Shown piece after piece: positions 27,469 to 36,831 of a DNA stretch of 64,000 nucleotides (its first letter is position 1; each line of letters starts with the position of its first letter). This DNA comes from Pseudomonas grandcourensis (GTDB taxonomy: Bacteria; Pseudomonadota; Gammaproteobacteria; Pseudomonadales; Pseudomonadaceae): positions 3,820,501 through 3,884,500 of the forward strand of contig NZ_CP150919.1 of assembly GCF_039909015.1 (NCBI RefSeq). The letters run 5' to 3'. Under the pieces are notes generated by a model. It saw nothing but the letters and a program-made list of their open reading frames with translations, searched no databases and was not told where the DNA came from. Position numbers and translations under genes: made by a program.

Positions 27469-28307
27469 GCCAGCGCCTACTAAAAAAAGCGCTGTTACGC
27501 CTCGGGTTTTGGTGTTTGATCGGGATTTTGCTGCTGTATGCGGTCTTCCCTTTCTACTACGCCATCGTGACGTCGCTGAAGCCATCCAGCGCCTTGTTCG
27601 AGGTGAGCTATTGGATCGATACACCCGACTTCTCCAATTACGCGGCGGTACTCCATCAAGCCTCATTTCTGCGAGCTATCGGTAATTCGCTGGTGGTTGC
27701 GCTGTGTGTGGTGACACTGGCGCTGTTCCTCAGCCTGACCGCAGCCTATGCCTTGGGCCGGGTGAAGTTCCGTGGGCGTGGCACGGTGTTGATGATGGTG
27801 CTTGGCGTGTCGATGTTTCCCCAGGTCGCGGTGCTGTCGGGGCTGTTCGAAGTGATCCGCGCGCTGGGCCTGTACAACACGTCCTGGGCGTTGATCCTGA
27901 GTTACACGATTTTCACCCTGCCCTTCACCGTCTGGGTGCTGACCACATTCATGGGGCAACTGCCACATGAACTGGAAGAAGCGGCAATCATGGATGGCGC
28001 TTCGCCTTGGGTCACGCTTACCCGGGTGCTACTGCCGCTGCTATGGCCCGCACTGGTCACCACTGGCTTGTTGGCCTTTATCGCCGCATGGAACGAGTTC
28101 CTGTTTGCCCTGACCTTCACCCTCACAGACACGCAACGCACGGTGCCGGTCGCCATCGCCTTGATTTCCGGCGGGAGTCCTCATGAGCTGCCTTGGGGGC
28201 TGTTGATGGCCGCATCGGTGGTGGTCACCGTCCCACTGGTGATTCTGGTGCTGATCTTCCAGCGCCGAATCGTTTCCGGTCTCACTGCCGGCGCGTTAAA
28301 GGGTTGA
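27465..28307 (+). CDS. Sugar ABC transporter permease (MalG-like)
   Basis: 280 residues from the ATG at 27465 that overlaps the upstream stop (MSQRLLKKALLRLGFWCLIG); longer upstream frames overlap the previous gene and are rejected. The EAA loop reads LEEAAIMDGASPWVTLTRVL, and the C-terminal membrane segments end GALKG as is common in MalG-type subunits. Second half of the translocation pore of the sucrose importer. Confidence 0.92.
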   Translation: MSQRLLKKALLRLGFWCLIGILLLYAVFPFYYAIVTSLKPSSALFEVSYWIDTPDFSNYAAVLHQASFLRAIGNSLVVALCVVTLALFLSLTAAYALGRVKFRGRGTVLMMVLGVSMFPQVAVLSGLFEVIRALGLYNTSWALILSYTIFTLPFTVWVLTTFMGQLPHELEEAAIMDGASPWVTLTRVLLPLLWPALVTTGLLAFIAAWNEFLFALTFTLTDTQRTVPVAIALISGGSPHELPWGLLMAASVVVTVPLVILVLIFQRRIVSGLTAGALKG

Positions 28308-28334
28308 TGCCCGACAACTACAAGGAACAGCATC

Positions 28335-29480
28335 GTGATCAAGTTGAAGCTAGACAACGTGAACAAACAATTGGGCGGCGTGCGGATTCTTCGCGACGTC
28401 AGCCTGGAGATCGCTGCGGGTGAATTCGTGGTGTTCGTTGGCCCCTCGGGCTGCGGCAAGTCGACCCTGCTGCGACTGATCGCCGGACTGGATTCGATCT
28501 GCGGCGGCGACCTGCTGATCGACGGGCGACGGGTCAACGACCTGGAGCCGCGCGAGCGTGGCGTCGGCATGGTGTTTCAGTCTTATGCGTTGTACCCGCA
28601 CATGAGCGTCTACGACAACATCAGCTTTGGTCTCAAACTGGCCAAGACTGAAAAGAGCAGCCTGCGCGAGCGTGTGCTGAAAACAGCGCAAATCCTTCAA
28701 TTGGACAAACTGCTGCAACGCAAGCCAAAAGAACTGTCTGGAGGGCAGCGCCAGCGTGTGGCAATGGGCAGAGCCATGGCGCGTGAGCCGGACATTTTGT
28801 TGTTCGATGAGCCGCTCTCCAATCTGGATGCATCCTTGCGGGTGCAGATGCGCAACGAAATCGCCCGGCTGCATGATCGACTGGGCTCGACGATGATCTA
28901 CGTCACTCACGATCAAGTGGAAGCGATGACCCTGGCCGACAAAATTGTTGTGCTCAATGGCGGTCGCGTAGAGCAGGTTGGCTCACCGCGCGAACTCTAT
29001 GAGCGCCCGGCGAGCCGCTTTGTCGCCGGTTTTCTCGGTTCGCCCAGAATGAACTTTCTGGCGGCACGCCTGCATGCCCCGGGTGAAACCAGCCTGGTCG
29101 ATACTCCCGTCCTGGGTATGACCTCCCTGCCCTTCGACAGCTCGAACCTGGCGGCGGACGCCCCGCTGAGCCTGGGAATTCGCCCGGAACACGTGTCTCT
29201 CAAAGCGGCGCAGGGAACTGCCGGCGTCGTCGTGACCGGGGTCGAATACCTGGGCAGTGAAACCTATGTGCACCTCGATACAGGTCAGGACGAGCCACTG
29301 ATTTGTCGTTGTGAAGTCAACGCCGGATGGCAGGTGGGCGATCAGGTCGAGCTGCAGCTGGAGTTCGGCAATCTGTACCTGTTCGACGCCGACGGCACGG
29401 CCTTGAAGCGCCACCCACACGCCATTGAAACCCTGCCGGATGACGTCTCTCTACGCTCAGTCCGAGCACGCGCCCTATGA
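28335..29480 (+). CDS. Sugar ABC transporter ATP-binding protein (MalK/UgpC type)
   Basis: 381 residues. Walker A GPSGCGKST near residues 37-45, signature LSGGQRQRVAMGRAMA, Walker B ILLFDEPLSNLDA and switch VTHDQ are intact. The C-terminal ~130 residues form the TOBE/OB domain (LGIRPEHVSL) used by MalK-type ATPases for regulation or stability. It energises the importer formed with the preceding two permeases. The stop overlaps the GH32 start (ATGA). Confidence 0.94.
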   Translation: MIKLKLDNVNKQLGGVRILRDVSLEIAAGEFVVFVGPSGCGKSTLLRLIAGLDSICGGDLLIDGRRVNDLEPRERGVGMVFQSYALYPHMSVYDNISFGLKLAKTEKSSLRERVLKTAQILQLDKLLQRKPKELSGGQRQRVAMGRAMAREPDILLFDEPLSNLDASLRVQMRNEIARLHDRLGSTMIYVTHDQVEAMTLADKIVVLNGGRVEQVGSPRELYERPASRFVAGFLGSPRMNFLAARLHAPGETSLVDTPVLGMTSLPFDSSNLAADAPLSLGIRPEHVSLKAAQGTAGVVVTGVEYLGSETYVHLDTGQDEPLICRCEVNAGWQVGDQVELQLEFGNLYLFDADGTALKRHPHAIETLPDDVSLRSVRARAL

Positions 29481-30979
29481 CCTTGTCTTTGAATACCATG
29501 AGCGATCCAATGTCTTCTTCCCTTGACCTTGCGCAGCGCGCACTGGGTGACGGCCTGTCTCGCGTCATCCAGGATTATCGACCCGGTTATCATATTTCCC
29601 CCCCGGCAGGCTGGATGAACGACCCTAACGGGGTAGTGTACTTTCGTGGCGAATATCACGTTTTCTATCAGCATTACCCCTTCGACGCGAAATGGGGCCC
29701 GATGTATTGGGGCCACGCCAAGAGTGCCGATCTGGTTCATTGGCAGCACCTGCCCATTGCGCTGGCACCCGGCGATGACTTCGACCGCGACGGATGTTTT
29801 TCCGGTAGCGCTGTGGTGTGTGGAGATACCTTGGCACTGATCTACACCGGACACACCTGGCTGGGGGAAGTGGGTGACGAACGCTCGATCCGTCAAGTCC
29901 AGTGCCTGGCCACCAGCACCGACGGCATCCGGTTCGTCAAGCATGGCGCCGTCATCGAGAACGCGCCGCAAGACACGATCATGCACTTTCGTGACCCCAA
30001 GGTATGGCAGGAGGATGACTATTGGTACCTGATTGCCGGCGCGCGTCTGGGTGATAAACCGCTACTGCCGCTATACCGTTCCACGGATCTGCACGCCTGG
30101 GAGTTCCTCGACTATGTGTCCAGCGGCAGCGAGGGCGATGGCTATATGTGGGAGTGCCCGGATCTGTTCCGACTGAACGAGCGCGATGTGCTGCTGTACT
30201 CCCCCCAGGGCATGCAACCCGAGGGTTACGAACGGCTCAACAAGTACCAGACCGGTTATCGAGTGGGCCGACTCGACAGCGAATGGCACTTCACCGGCGG
30301 GCCTTTTATCGAGTTGGATAACGGCCATGATTTCTATGCCGCGCAAACGCTATTGGCCGCCGATGGTCGGCGCCTTGTGTGGGCATGGCTCGACATGTGG
30401 GAAAGCCCGATGCCGAGCCAGGCCCATCACTGGTGCGGCATGCTCGGTTTGCCGCGCGAACTGGAACTGTGCGCAGATCGCCTTTGCGTGTATCCGGCAC
30501 GGGAGCTCATCGCTCTGCGCATGACGCTATTGCCTGGTACACCGTGGTGGGAGGAGTCGGGAACCCGGTGCGTGCCGCAAGTGAATGGCGATATGCTCGA
30601 AATCCATGTGCATCTGGATCTGCTCGGCTGCACCGACGGCCACCTGGGAATCGCGTTGCGCTGCAGCGACGATGGCCATGAACAAACCCTGCTCTACTAC
30701 GATGCGGCGTTGCAGCGTCTGGTACTTGACCGCAGCCGCTCTGGTGCGCAAGTCACAGGCCAGCGCAGCGTGTCGATAGACCCGACACAAGAGCGACTGG
30801 CACTGCGTGTATTCCTCGATCGCTCGTCCATCGAGGTGTTCGACGAAAACGGGCGCTTCAGCCTCAGCAGTCGCCTCTATCCGCGGCCCGACAGTCTGGG
30901 CGTGAAGCTGTTTGCCAGCGGGAGTGGCGGGCGTGTCTCGATTCCCAAGGCATGGCCTCTCGACTCTGGATGGCTGTGA
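29477..30979 (+). CDS. Glycoside hydrolase family 32 sucrase (sucrose hydrolase)
   Basis: 500 residues without a signal peptide, so the sugar is cleaved in the cytoplasm after ABC import. GH32 motifs are complete: nucleophile Asp49 in WMNDPNG (46-52), transition-state stabiliser in FRDPK (171-175) and the acid/base Glu226 in WECPD. A C-terminal beta-sandwich follows (LRVFLDRSSIEVFDENGRF). Hydrolyses unphosphorylated sucrose to glucose and fructose; since no PTS gene is present, sucrose-6-phosphate is an unlikely substrate. Other starts at codons 8 or 12 are possible. Coupled to the ATPase gene. Confidence 0.92.
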   Translation: MTLSLNTMSDPMSSSLDLAQRALGDGLSRVIQDYRPGYHISPPAGWMNDPNGVVYFRGEYHVFYQHYPFDAKWGPMYWGHAKSADLVHWQHLPIALAPGDDFDRDGCFSGSAVVCGDTLALIYTGHTWLGEVGDERSIRQVQCLATSTDGIRFVKHGAVIENAPQDTIMHFRDPKVWQEDDYWYLIAGARLGDKPLLPLYRSTDLHAWEFLDYVSSGSEGDGYMWECPDLFRLNERDVLLYSPQGMQPEGYERLNKYQTGYRVGRLDSEWHFTGGPFIELDNGHDFYAAQTLLAADGRRLVWAWLDMWESPMPSQAHHWCGMLGLPRELELCADRLCVYPARELIALRMTLLPGTPWWEESGTRCVPQVNGDMLEIHVHLDLLGCTDGHLGIALRCSDDGHEQTLLYYDAALQRLVLDRSRSGAQVTGQRSVSIDPTQERLALRVFLDRSSIEVFDENGRFSLSSRLYPRPDSLGVKLFASGSGGRVSIPKAWPLDSGWL

Positions 30980-31054
30980 GCATCGTCATTCGAGTCGCGA
31001 GAAGCCCGGGCCCTGTGTCATGATTCTGCGTCAACCTGACCGGGCTCGCCTCGC

Positions 31055-32047
31055 ATGACTTCAGTGAAAGACGTTGCACAGCTGGCCGGCGTGTCCCTGA
31101 TGACGGTTTCTCGAGCGCTCAATAATCCGGAAAAACTGAGCCCCGAAACCCTTCTGCGGGTGCGTCGCGCCATTGATGAACTGCAATTCGTACCGAGCCT
31201 GTCGGCGCGCAAGATGCGCGGCGACAACCTCCAGTCGCGAACCATCGGTGTGTTCGCGCTGGACACCGCGACCACACCGTTCGCCGTCGAGTTGCTGCTG
31301 TCCATCGAACAGACCGCGCAGCAAGCCGGCTGGAATGTGTTCATCCTTAACCTGTTGAGCAACCCGCCCACCGACCAGAACATCGACCTGATGTTGTCGC
31401 ACCGCCCCGACGGGTTGATCTTCAGCGCCATGGGGTTTCGCCAGGTGTGCATTCCCGAGCGATTGAAGAGCAAACCCCTGGTACTCGCCAATTGCCTGGC
31501 CGATGACAGTCGCCTGGTGAGTTATGTGCCAGACGACGAAGCGGGGCAGTATCGAGCCGTACATCACGCGTTGAGCCAGGGCTATCGGCGCCCTCTGTGT
31601 ATCAATCTGCCAAAACAGAGTCTGGCCTGGAACCTGCGACAAAAAGGTCTGCAACGTGCCTGTCAGGCATTCGGGCTGTCGCCTGACGCACTCCTGCAAT
31701 ACGACCTTTCCGATCATGACGCCTATGGTGAAACCGCAGCCATCCTCGACCGGCACATCATTGAGGGTCGTCCCCAATTCGACATTCTGATCTGTGGCAA
31801 CGACCGCATTGCCTTTTGTGCCTATCAGCTATTGTTGGGCCGTGGCCTGAAAATTCCCGACGATGTCGCCGTGCTCGGCTACGACAACATGATCGGTATT
31901 GCTGAGCTGTTCATCCCGCCGCTGACCACGGTGCAACTGCCGTACTACGAGATCGGTCGCAAGGCTGCCCGGCACCTGATCGAGACCCTCGATGTATCGG
32001 GAACCCAGCCAGTTGATTGTCCATTGGTGGTTAGGGCATCGCTATAA
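31055..32047 (+). CDS. LacI family transcriptional regulator of the sucrose cluster
   Basis: 330 residues. The N-terminal HTH plus hinge is standard for the LacI family: SVKDVAQLAGVSLMTVSRAL, then NNPEKLSPETLLRVRRAIDE. The periplasmic-binding-protein-like effector domain follows (DVAVLGYDNMIGIAELFIPP near the end). It is 75 bp downstream of the GH32 gene on the same strand and may be co-transcribed. The palindrome at 25168-25179 is a candidate target. Effector is probably sucrose, fructose or a phosphorylated product; inferred. Confidence 0.9.
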   Translation: MTSVKDVAQLAGVSLMTVSRALNNPEKLSPETLLRVRRAIDELQFVPSLSARKMRGDNLQSRTIGVFALDTATTPFAVELLLSIEQTAQQAGWNVFILNLLSNPPTDQNIDLMLSHRPDGLIFSAMGFRQVCIPERLKSKPLVLANCLADDSRLVSYVPDDEAGQYRAVHHALSQGYRRPLCINLPKQSLAWNLRQKGLQRACQAFGLSPDALLQYDLSDHDAYGETAAILDRHIIEGRPQFDILICGNDRIAFCAYQLLLGRGLKIPDDVAVLGYDNMIGIAELFIPPLTTVQLPYYEIGRKAARHLIETLDVSGTQPVDCPLVVRASL

Positions 32048-32332
32048 GATTCAGTTAATTCGGTGATAGCGCGCCCGCTTGCTTTCGATTTGCCACTGGC
32101 CTGTCACCGACCGCTTATGGCCCAAAGGGTCAGTCACGACATGCACAAAATGGCCAGAAGTCGTCATTCTTCAGAACTCACCGCCCCTCAGATCGCAACA
32201 GACGCTTTCTTGGCGACTATCAGCTCAGTGGAAATATTCAACTTCTTCTTTCTCCCCATTCAGCAAAACGCATTGGGCCGGTGACCAAACCGACCCAATG
32301 CCATACGAACTGATCCATTTACCGCGAATCGA

Positions 32333-33745
32333 CTAGCCCAACGTGTTCAAACACACCACCTTGGGTTGAGTCATTTCCTCGTAGGCAAAACGCACCCCTT
32401 CCCGGCCCAGGCTACCGTACTTGGAACCGCCAAACGGCATCGCATCGAAGCGGTAGTCGGAAGAGTCGTTGATCATCACTCCCCCGGCTTCGATTCTCCG
32501 CGCGGCGCTCATCGCGGTTGCCAGATCATTGGTGAAGATCCCCGCATGCAGGCTGTATTCGGGTTCATTGGCCAACGCGATGGCTTCATCGAAGGTTTCG
32601 AAAAGCTGCAATACCACCACCGGAGCGAAGACTTCATTGCGCCAGAGTCGACTGGCGTGATCGACGTTTTCCAATACGGTGGCGGCGTAGCACGATCCTG
32701 CGCGCCGATGGCCGCAGAGCAACGTGGCGCCCTCTTGCAAGGCCTCGTTCACCACTTGCTCGGCATTCTGCGCGGCTTGCGCAGTAATCATCGGGCCGAT
32801 ATCGGTATCGGCCTGCAACGGGTCGCCAACCACAAGCGCACGGGCCTGGCTGACGAATCGCTCTCGGAACGCTTCATAAATCGACGCCTGAATCAGCAAA
32901 CGCTGAGTGCCTACGCAGTTCTGTCCCGCTGCCCAAAAGGCTCCGGACACGCAACTCTCGACAGCCGCCTCAAGGTTGCAGTCGCCCATGACGATTACCG
33001 GCGCATTGCCGCCCAGGTCCATGGCCAGTTTCTTCAACCCGGCCGTGCGGGCAATCTGCTCTGCGGTGACGAAACCGCCGGTAAAGGAAATCATCCGCAC
33101 CTCACGGGCGGAGACCAACGCCTTGCCCAGTTCCGCGCCGCCGGTGGCGACTGTAACCACTGATTCAGGCAAGCCTGCTGCGACCAGATAAGACACCAGT
33201 TTAATGGCCGACAATGGCGCAAGCTCGGAGGGTTTGAGAATCACCGCGTTACCGCCCGCAATGGCCGGACCGAGTTTATGCGCCACCAGGTTCAACGGAT
33301 CGTTGTACGGCGTGATCGCAACGATCAGCCCCAGAGGCTCACGGGAAAACCAGCCCTGACGCGATTCGGAACCTTCATAAGCATCAAAAGGCACCACCTC
33401 CCCGGCATTGCGCCTGGCCTCCTCGGCCGATAGCTTGAGTGTGTTGACGCAGCGTTTGACCTCCTTTTCCGCCTGTTTGAGGGTCTTTCCGGCCTCGTCG
33501 ACGATCAGCCTGGCAAACACGCCGGCATCACGTTCGATGTTGATTGCGGCTTGCTCAAGAATGCGAGCCCGACGATGACGCGCCAACGCGGCGCACGCCA
33601 CTGCACCACTGCGTCCCGTCTCCAACAACTGCGGAACTTGCGACGCACAGACATTCGTTACGCTGCCTATGACGGAACCGTCATAGGCGTTAAAGACTTC
33701 AATGGGCGGCTCTACGATATCCAGAACCAGGCGCGATAATTTCAC
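32333..33745 (-). CDS. NAD(P)-dependent aldehyde dehydrogenase, possible aspartate-semialdehyde oxidising enzyme
   Basis: 470 residues from a GTG at 33745 ([20 protein letters not shown]) with AGGAG 7 bp upstream; the longer frame to 33808 would overlap the upstream gene. The catalytic Cys is in [12 protein letters not shown], and the NAD-binding region includes [20 protein letters not shown] and FTGGF. The family motif ELGG, whose Glu is the general base, reads DLGGN here. It follows a homoserine dehydrogenase gene by 4 bp. Together they could oxidise homoserine to aspartate semialdehyde and then to aspartate; this reaction is inference. Confidence 0.85.
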   Translation of the reverse strand: MKLSRLVLDIVEPPIEVFNAYDGSVIGSVTNVCASQVPQLLETGRSGAVACAALARHRRARILEQAAINIERDAGVFARLIVDEAGKTLKQAEKEVKRCVNTLKLSAEEARRNAGEVVPFDAYEGSESRQGWFSREPLGLIVAITPYNDPLNLVAHKLGPAIAGGNAVILKPSELAPLSAIKLVSYLVAAGLPESVVTVATGGAELGKALVSAREVRMISFTGGFVTAEQIARTAGLKKLAMDLGGNAPVIVMGDCNLEAAVESCVSGAFWAAGQNCVGTQRLLIQASIYEAFRERFVSQARALVVGDPLQADTDIGPMITAQAAQNAEQVVNEALQEGATLLCGHRRAGSCYAATVLENVDHASRLWRNEVFAPVVVLQLFETFDEAIALANEPEYSLHAGIFTNDLATAMSAARRIEAGGVMINDSSDYRFDAMPFGGSKYGSLGREGVRFAYEEMTQPKVVCLNTLG

Positions 33746-33749
33746 AGGC

Positions 33750-34799
33750 TTACTCCTGGTTGCGTGCAATGGATTGATGGATGCTGATGATGTCCGAGAG
33801 CAGCGCAAACGCTGTTTCCGTACGCCCGGCTCCCGGCCCCGAAACCGTTACCGCACCGAGCAGTTGCGAGGTAAACGACACCGCATTGGTCGCGCCGCCA
33901 ACACTGGCCAGCGGATGGTCGTTGTTCAAAAGCCGCGGTTCGACACTGGCACTGATCGAGCCGTCGGCATGGCGCATCGCCGCCCCGATCAGCTTCCAGC
34001 GAGCGCCGTCCTGCCGGGCTTTTTCAATGTCGCCAAGGCTGAGGGACGAAATGCCGCTGCACGTGACGTCGCTGACCGTAAGCTTCGCGTCCAGCAGTTC
34101 ATTCGCTAGGATCACCACCTTGAGGCGTACGTCATGACCCTCGACATCCGCCGTCGGGTCGGCTTCGGCGTAACCCAGCTCCTGAGCCTTGCTGACGGCC
34201 TCGGCAAACCCCAGGCCGCCTTCCATGCTGGTCAGCACGAAGTTGGACGTGCCGTTGAGAATTCCTTCAAAACCGACAATGGAGCTGCCTGCCAGTGCCT
34301 GCCTGGCCAGGCGAATCACCGGCGTGCCGCTCATGACCGAGCCTTCGTATTCAAAGGCGACATGCTTGCGTCGAGCCAGTGCCTTGAGTTCGGCGCCGTG
34401 CAAGGCGATCGGGCCCTTGTTGGTGGTGACGACATGCTGGCCACCCTCAAGCGCCCAACGGCAGAATGAAGTCGCCGGTTCACCGTCCACCGGGTTGGTA
34501 AACGTGGCTTCAACAATAATGTCCGCGCCAGAATCCTTGATCACCGCCTCATTGAGGGCTGTGACGTCGCCACCCGACAGTTGCGCCAATGCACCTTTGA
34601 CTGCCGGCAATTGGGCGAGCACATTGGCGTCCAGCCCTTCGCGGCCAATCACCGAGCCGAGAAACAAGTCAGTCACACCGACGATTTTCAGGGTGAAACC
34701 CAGTTCTGTTTTCCACTGTTCGTTACGATCGGCAATCAGCTGAGCCAATGCCCGGTTAACACCACCAAAGCCAACCAGCGCCAATTTGTATTCAGTCAT
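33750..34799 (-). CDS. Homoserine dehydrogenase without ACT domain
   Basis: 349 residues. N-terminal NAD(P) motif [15 protein letters not shown]; conserved family regions [20 protein letters not shown] and [20 protein letters not shown], which contains the catalytic Asp/Lys. Biosynthetic Pseudomonas homoserine dehydrogenases are about 430 residues with a C-terminal ACT domain for threonine feedback; this protein ends after the catalytic domain, so it should escape threonine control. First gene of a two-gene unit with an aldehyde dehydrogenase. A degradative direction (homoserine to aspartate semialdehyde) is therefore a reasonable reading, not proven. Confidence 0.9.
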   Translation of the reverse strand: MTEYKLALVGFGGVNRALAQLIADRNEQWKTELGFTLKIVGVTDLFLGSVIGREGLDANVLAQLPAVKGALAQLSGGDVTALNEAVIKDSGADIIVEATFTNPVDGEPATSFCRWALEGGQHVVTTNKGPIALHGAELKALARRKHVAFEYEGSVMSGTPVIRLARQALAGSSIVGFEGILNGTSNFVLTSMEGGLGFAEAVSKAQELGYAEADPTADVEGHDVRLKVVILANELLDAKLTVSDVTCSGISSLSLGDIEKARQDGARWKLIGAAMRHADGSISASVEPRLLNNDHPLASVGGATNAVSFTSQLLGAVTVSGPGAGRTETAFALLSDIISIHQSIARNQE

Positions 34800-34866
34800 T
34801 TTGTTATGCCCTTGATCCGGGTGATGGGTTGTCAGGCACTAGGTTAGGGCTGGGCCCAGGGCAGTG

Positions 34867-34889
34867 AAATAGGCCAATTTGCTCTATTT
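34867..34889. promoter_or_regulatory. AT-rich inverted repeat upstream of the homoserine dehydrogenase gene
   Basis: AAATAG at 34867-34872 is mirrored by CTATTT at 34884-34889, with an AT-rich centre (gccaatttgct). It lies 68-90 bp before the dehydrogenase start, next to the Lrp/AsnC gene. Imperfect AT-rich palindromes of about this size are typical Lrp-family sites, so it may be the target of the neighbouring regulator. Confidence 0.4.
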
Positions 34890-34930
34890 TATGGGCGTTT
34901 TGACCAGTGCCTGGGCAAAGCTTCAGGCAT

Positions 34931-34957
34931 AAAAAAAGCCAACGCGGGTTGGCTTTT
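34931..34957 (-). terminator. Rho-independent terminator after the Lrp gene
   Basis: On the minus strand the sequence AAGCCAACCCGCGTTGGCTT forms an 8-bp stem with a 4-nt loop followed by seven T. It lies 20-45 bp past the stop of the Lrp/AsnC gene and before the homoserine dehydrogenase promoter, so it separates the two transcription units of the cluster. Confidence 0.8.
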
Positions 34958-34975
34958 GGCAGCACGAAAAATGGG

Positions 34976-35413
34976 TTAAACGACAGATGACAGCACGAAG
35001 GAGGTCACGGTGTTTTCTACTCCAGGCAACGCGGCAATTTCAGTCCAGACCTTGTGCACCCGCTGTGGGCTCGCAGCACCCACCCTCAGCATCAGGTCGA
35101 ACTCGCCGCTCATGACATCGCACTGGATGACTTCCGGAATTGCCCGCAGCGCTTGCAACACTTCCGCCCCCCGCATCCGGTCGTAGCGGTAAACGAAAAT
35201 CACCGCATTGATGTTCGACGTGGCTTGTCGCCCCTCCCCCGTGCGTACCGTATATCCCTGTATTACCCCGTCGCGTTCAAGTCTTTCTATGCGCTGGCGC
35301 ACCGCATTGCGTGACAGATTGACCTTGGCCGCCAGTTCGGCGTGTGCAGCCCTGGCATTGAGCTGTAGTTCCGCGATGATGTGTTCATCGAGAGGGTCCA
35401 GAATTCGCTTCAC
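34976..35413 (-). CDS. Lrp/AsnC family transcriptional regulator
   Basis: 145 residues from GTG at 35413 with AGGAGG upstream (VKRILDPLDEHIIAELQLNA). The HTH is AAKVNLSRNAVRQRIERLER, followed by the RAM/AsnC ligand domain (VIQCDVMSGEFDLMLRVGAA). Full family length. It is 22 bp downstream of the threonine synthase gene and just upstream of the homoserine dehydrogenase unit; amino-acid sensing of homoserine or threonine is a sensible expectation. The inverted repeat at 34867-34889 may be its site. Confidence 0.88.
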   Translation of the reverse strand: MKRILDPLDEHIIAELQLNARAAHAELAAKVNLSRNAVRQRIERLERDGVIQGYTVRTGEGRQATSNINAVIFVYRYDRMRGAEVLQALRAIPEVIQCDVMSGEFDLMLRVGAASPQRVHKVWTEIAALPGVENTVTSFVLSSVV

Positions 35414-35435
35414 TTGGCCTCCTGTTGGCGCGCCT

Positions 35436-36815
35436 TCACAGCGCTCCGAGCAGCTCATGGATGGTGTCGAGCTCGTCCGGTTGAATCCGGTAAACCTGCG
35501 CCTGTCCTTGCGTCGCGACCTCAGGTTGCAACCCCGCCACACTGATGCCCAACTCGCCAAGCAGTGCCGCCGACTTGACCGGTGAGATTTCCCCCAGGGT
35601 CACCATTGGCGCCACCAGGCTTCGCCGATACAACCGGGCGGCCAGTACCCCAGTTGCCGTATGCGGGTCGATGACGTATCCCGTGTCGCGATACAGCGAG
35701 GTGATTTCTGTCAGCGTCTGCTCATCACTGACCGCGTAGGAGTCGATGATCATCCGCGCCTGCAACCAGAACTCGTTGGCGATGACCATCTCGCCGCCGG
35801 ACTCGAACCCCTCCATCAGGGCACACACCGCCTGGTCGTCACGTCCGTATAGCTCCCACAGAAAACGTTCCAGATTGGAAAAGATCGACAGGTCCATGGC
35901 AGGCGAAAGCGTCTTGTTGGCTCGTGTCCTGCTGTAGTGGTTCTTCTGAAACAACTGGTGCAACGCGTCATTCTGGTTGGTCGCAACAATCATCTGGGTG
36001 ATCGGCAGGCCCATTTTTTGCGCGATGTAGCCTGCATACACTTCGGCAAAACTCGCCGCAGGTACGCTAAAACCGATCGGACGCTGGCCGCCTCCCAGTT
36101 GCAACACGGCGTGGAAGTAAAACACCAGTTGAGCCAACACACTGACCCAGTTACTGGAGTTGAAACTGATCACCTCGTACTGCGCATACGGCCATTGTCG
36201 GAACAGCCGGGTGACGATGGTCTGGCACTCGTCAAAGCTGCCGTTGACCGCGAACTGATGAACCCTTGGGTGCGCCGCTGCTTGCAGATGCTGGAGTTGG
36301 TCCCGGGGTACGCCCGCCTCCGGGTAAAACACCACTACGCAGGTGTCCTCGCAGCGCTTGAACGCCTCGATGGCCGCCAGCCCGGTATCGCCGTTGGTGG
36401 CACCGATCACCACCCCGCGACGCCCGCGCTTGCGCAGAAAATACGACACCAGCCGTGCCTGCAACTGCGCAGCAAAGTCCTTCGAGGAGCGAGTCGGCCC
36501 GTGGAACAGTTCCAGCACCCACTCGTTACGATCAACCTGATGCAAAGGCGCCAGGGAGCGATGCCTGAATTGGCTGCCGGCCTCTTTGAGCATGCGCTTG
36601 AGGTCTGTCTCGGGGATCGTCTCTCCCACAAACGGACTGATCACCCTGTAGGCCAGTTCGTCATAGGGCAAGGTCGACCAGTTGGCGATGTCCTGCGATT
36701 CAAACAGCGGCAGTTCGAGTGGTACGAACAGCCCACCGTCCTCGGCAATGCCAGACAATACGACCTGTTCGAAGTCGACCTGCACGGCCGAATTTCGGGT
36801 ACTCACATAACGCAT
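35436..36815 (-). CDS. thrC: Threonine synthase
   Basis: 459 residues of the long threonine synthase class, PLP-dependent, converting O-phospho-L-homoserine to threonine. The N-terminus MRYVSTRNSAVQVDFEQVVL followed by GIAEDGGLFVP is diagnostic. The PLP Lys lies in HGPTRSSKDFA, where most enzymes have HGPT-x-x-FKDFA. The phosphate region GATNGDTGLAAIEAF is present (often SATSGDTG). These changes suggest a divergent paralogue. Sits within the homoserine-related cluster without a homoserine kinase gene, which is unusual for a biosynthetic thrC in Pseudomonas, where it normally follows hom. Confidence 0.88.
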   Translation of the reverse strand: MRYVSTRNSAVQVDFEQVVLSGIAEDGGLFVPLELPLFESQDIANWSTLPYDELAYRVISPFVGETIPETDLKRMLKEAGSQFRHRSLAPLHQVDRNEWVLELFHGPTRSSKDFAAQLQARLVSYFLRKRGRRGVVIGATNGDTGLAAIEAFKRCEDTCVVVFYPEAGVPRDQLQHLQAAAHPRVHQFAVNGSFDECQTIVTRLFRQWPYAQYEVISFNSSNWVSVLAQLVFYFHAVLQLGGGQRPIGFSVPAASFAEVYAGYIAQKMGLPITQMIVATNQNDALHQLFQKNHYSRTRANKTLSPAMDLSIFSNLERFLWELYGRDDQAVCALMEGFESGGEMVIANEFWLQARMIIDSYAVSDEQTLTEITSLYRDTGYVIDPHTATGVLAARLYRRSLVAPMVTLGEISPVKSAALLGELGISVAGLQPEVATQGQAQVYRIQPDELDTIHELLGAL

Positions 36816-36831
36816 GGTTGGCTCCGGCCAT

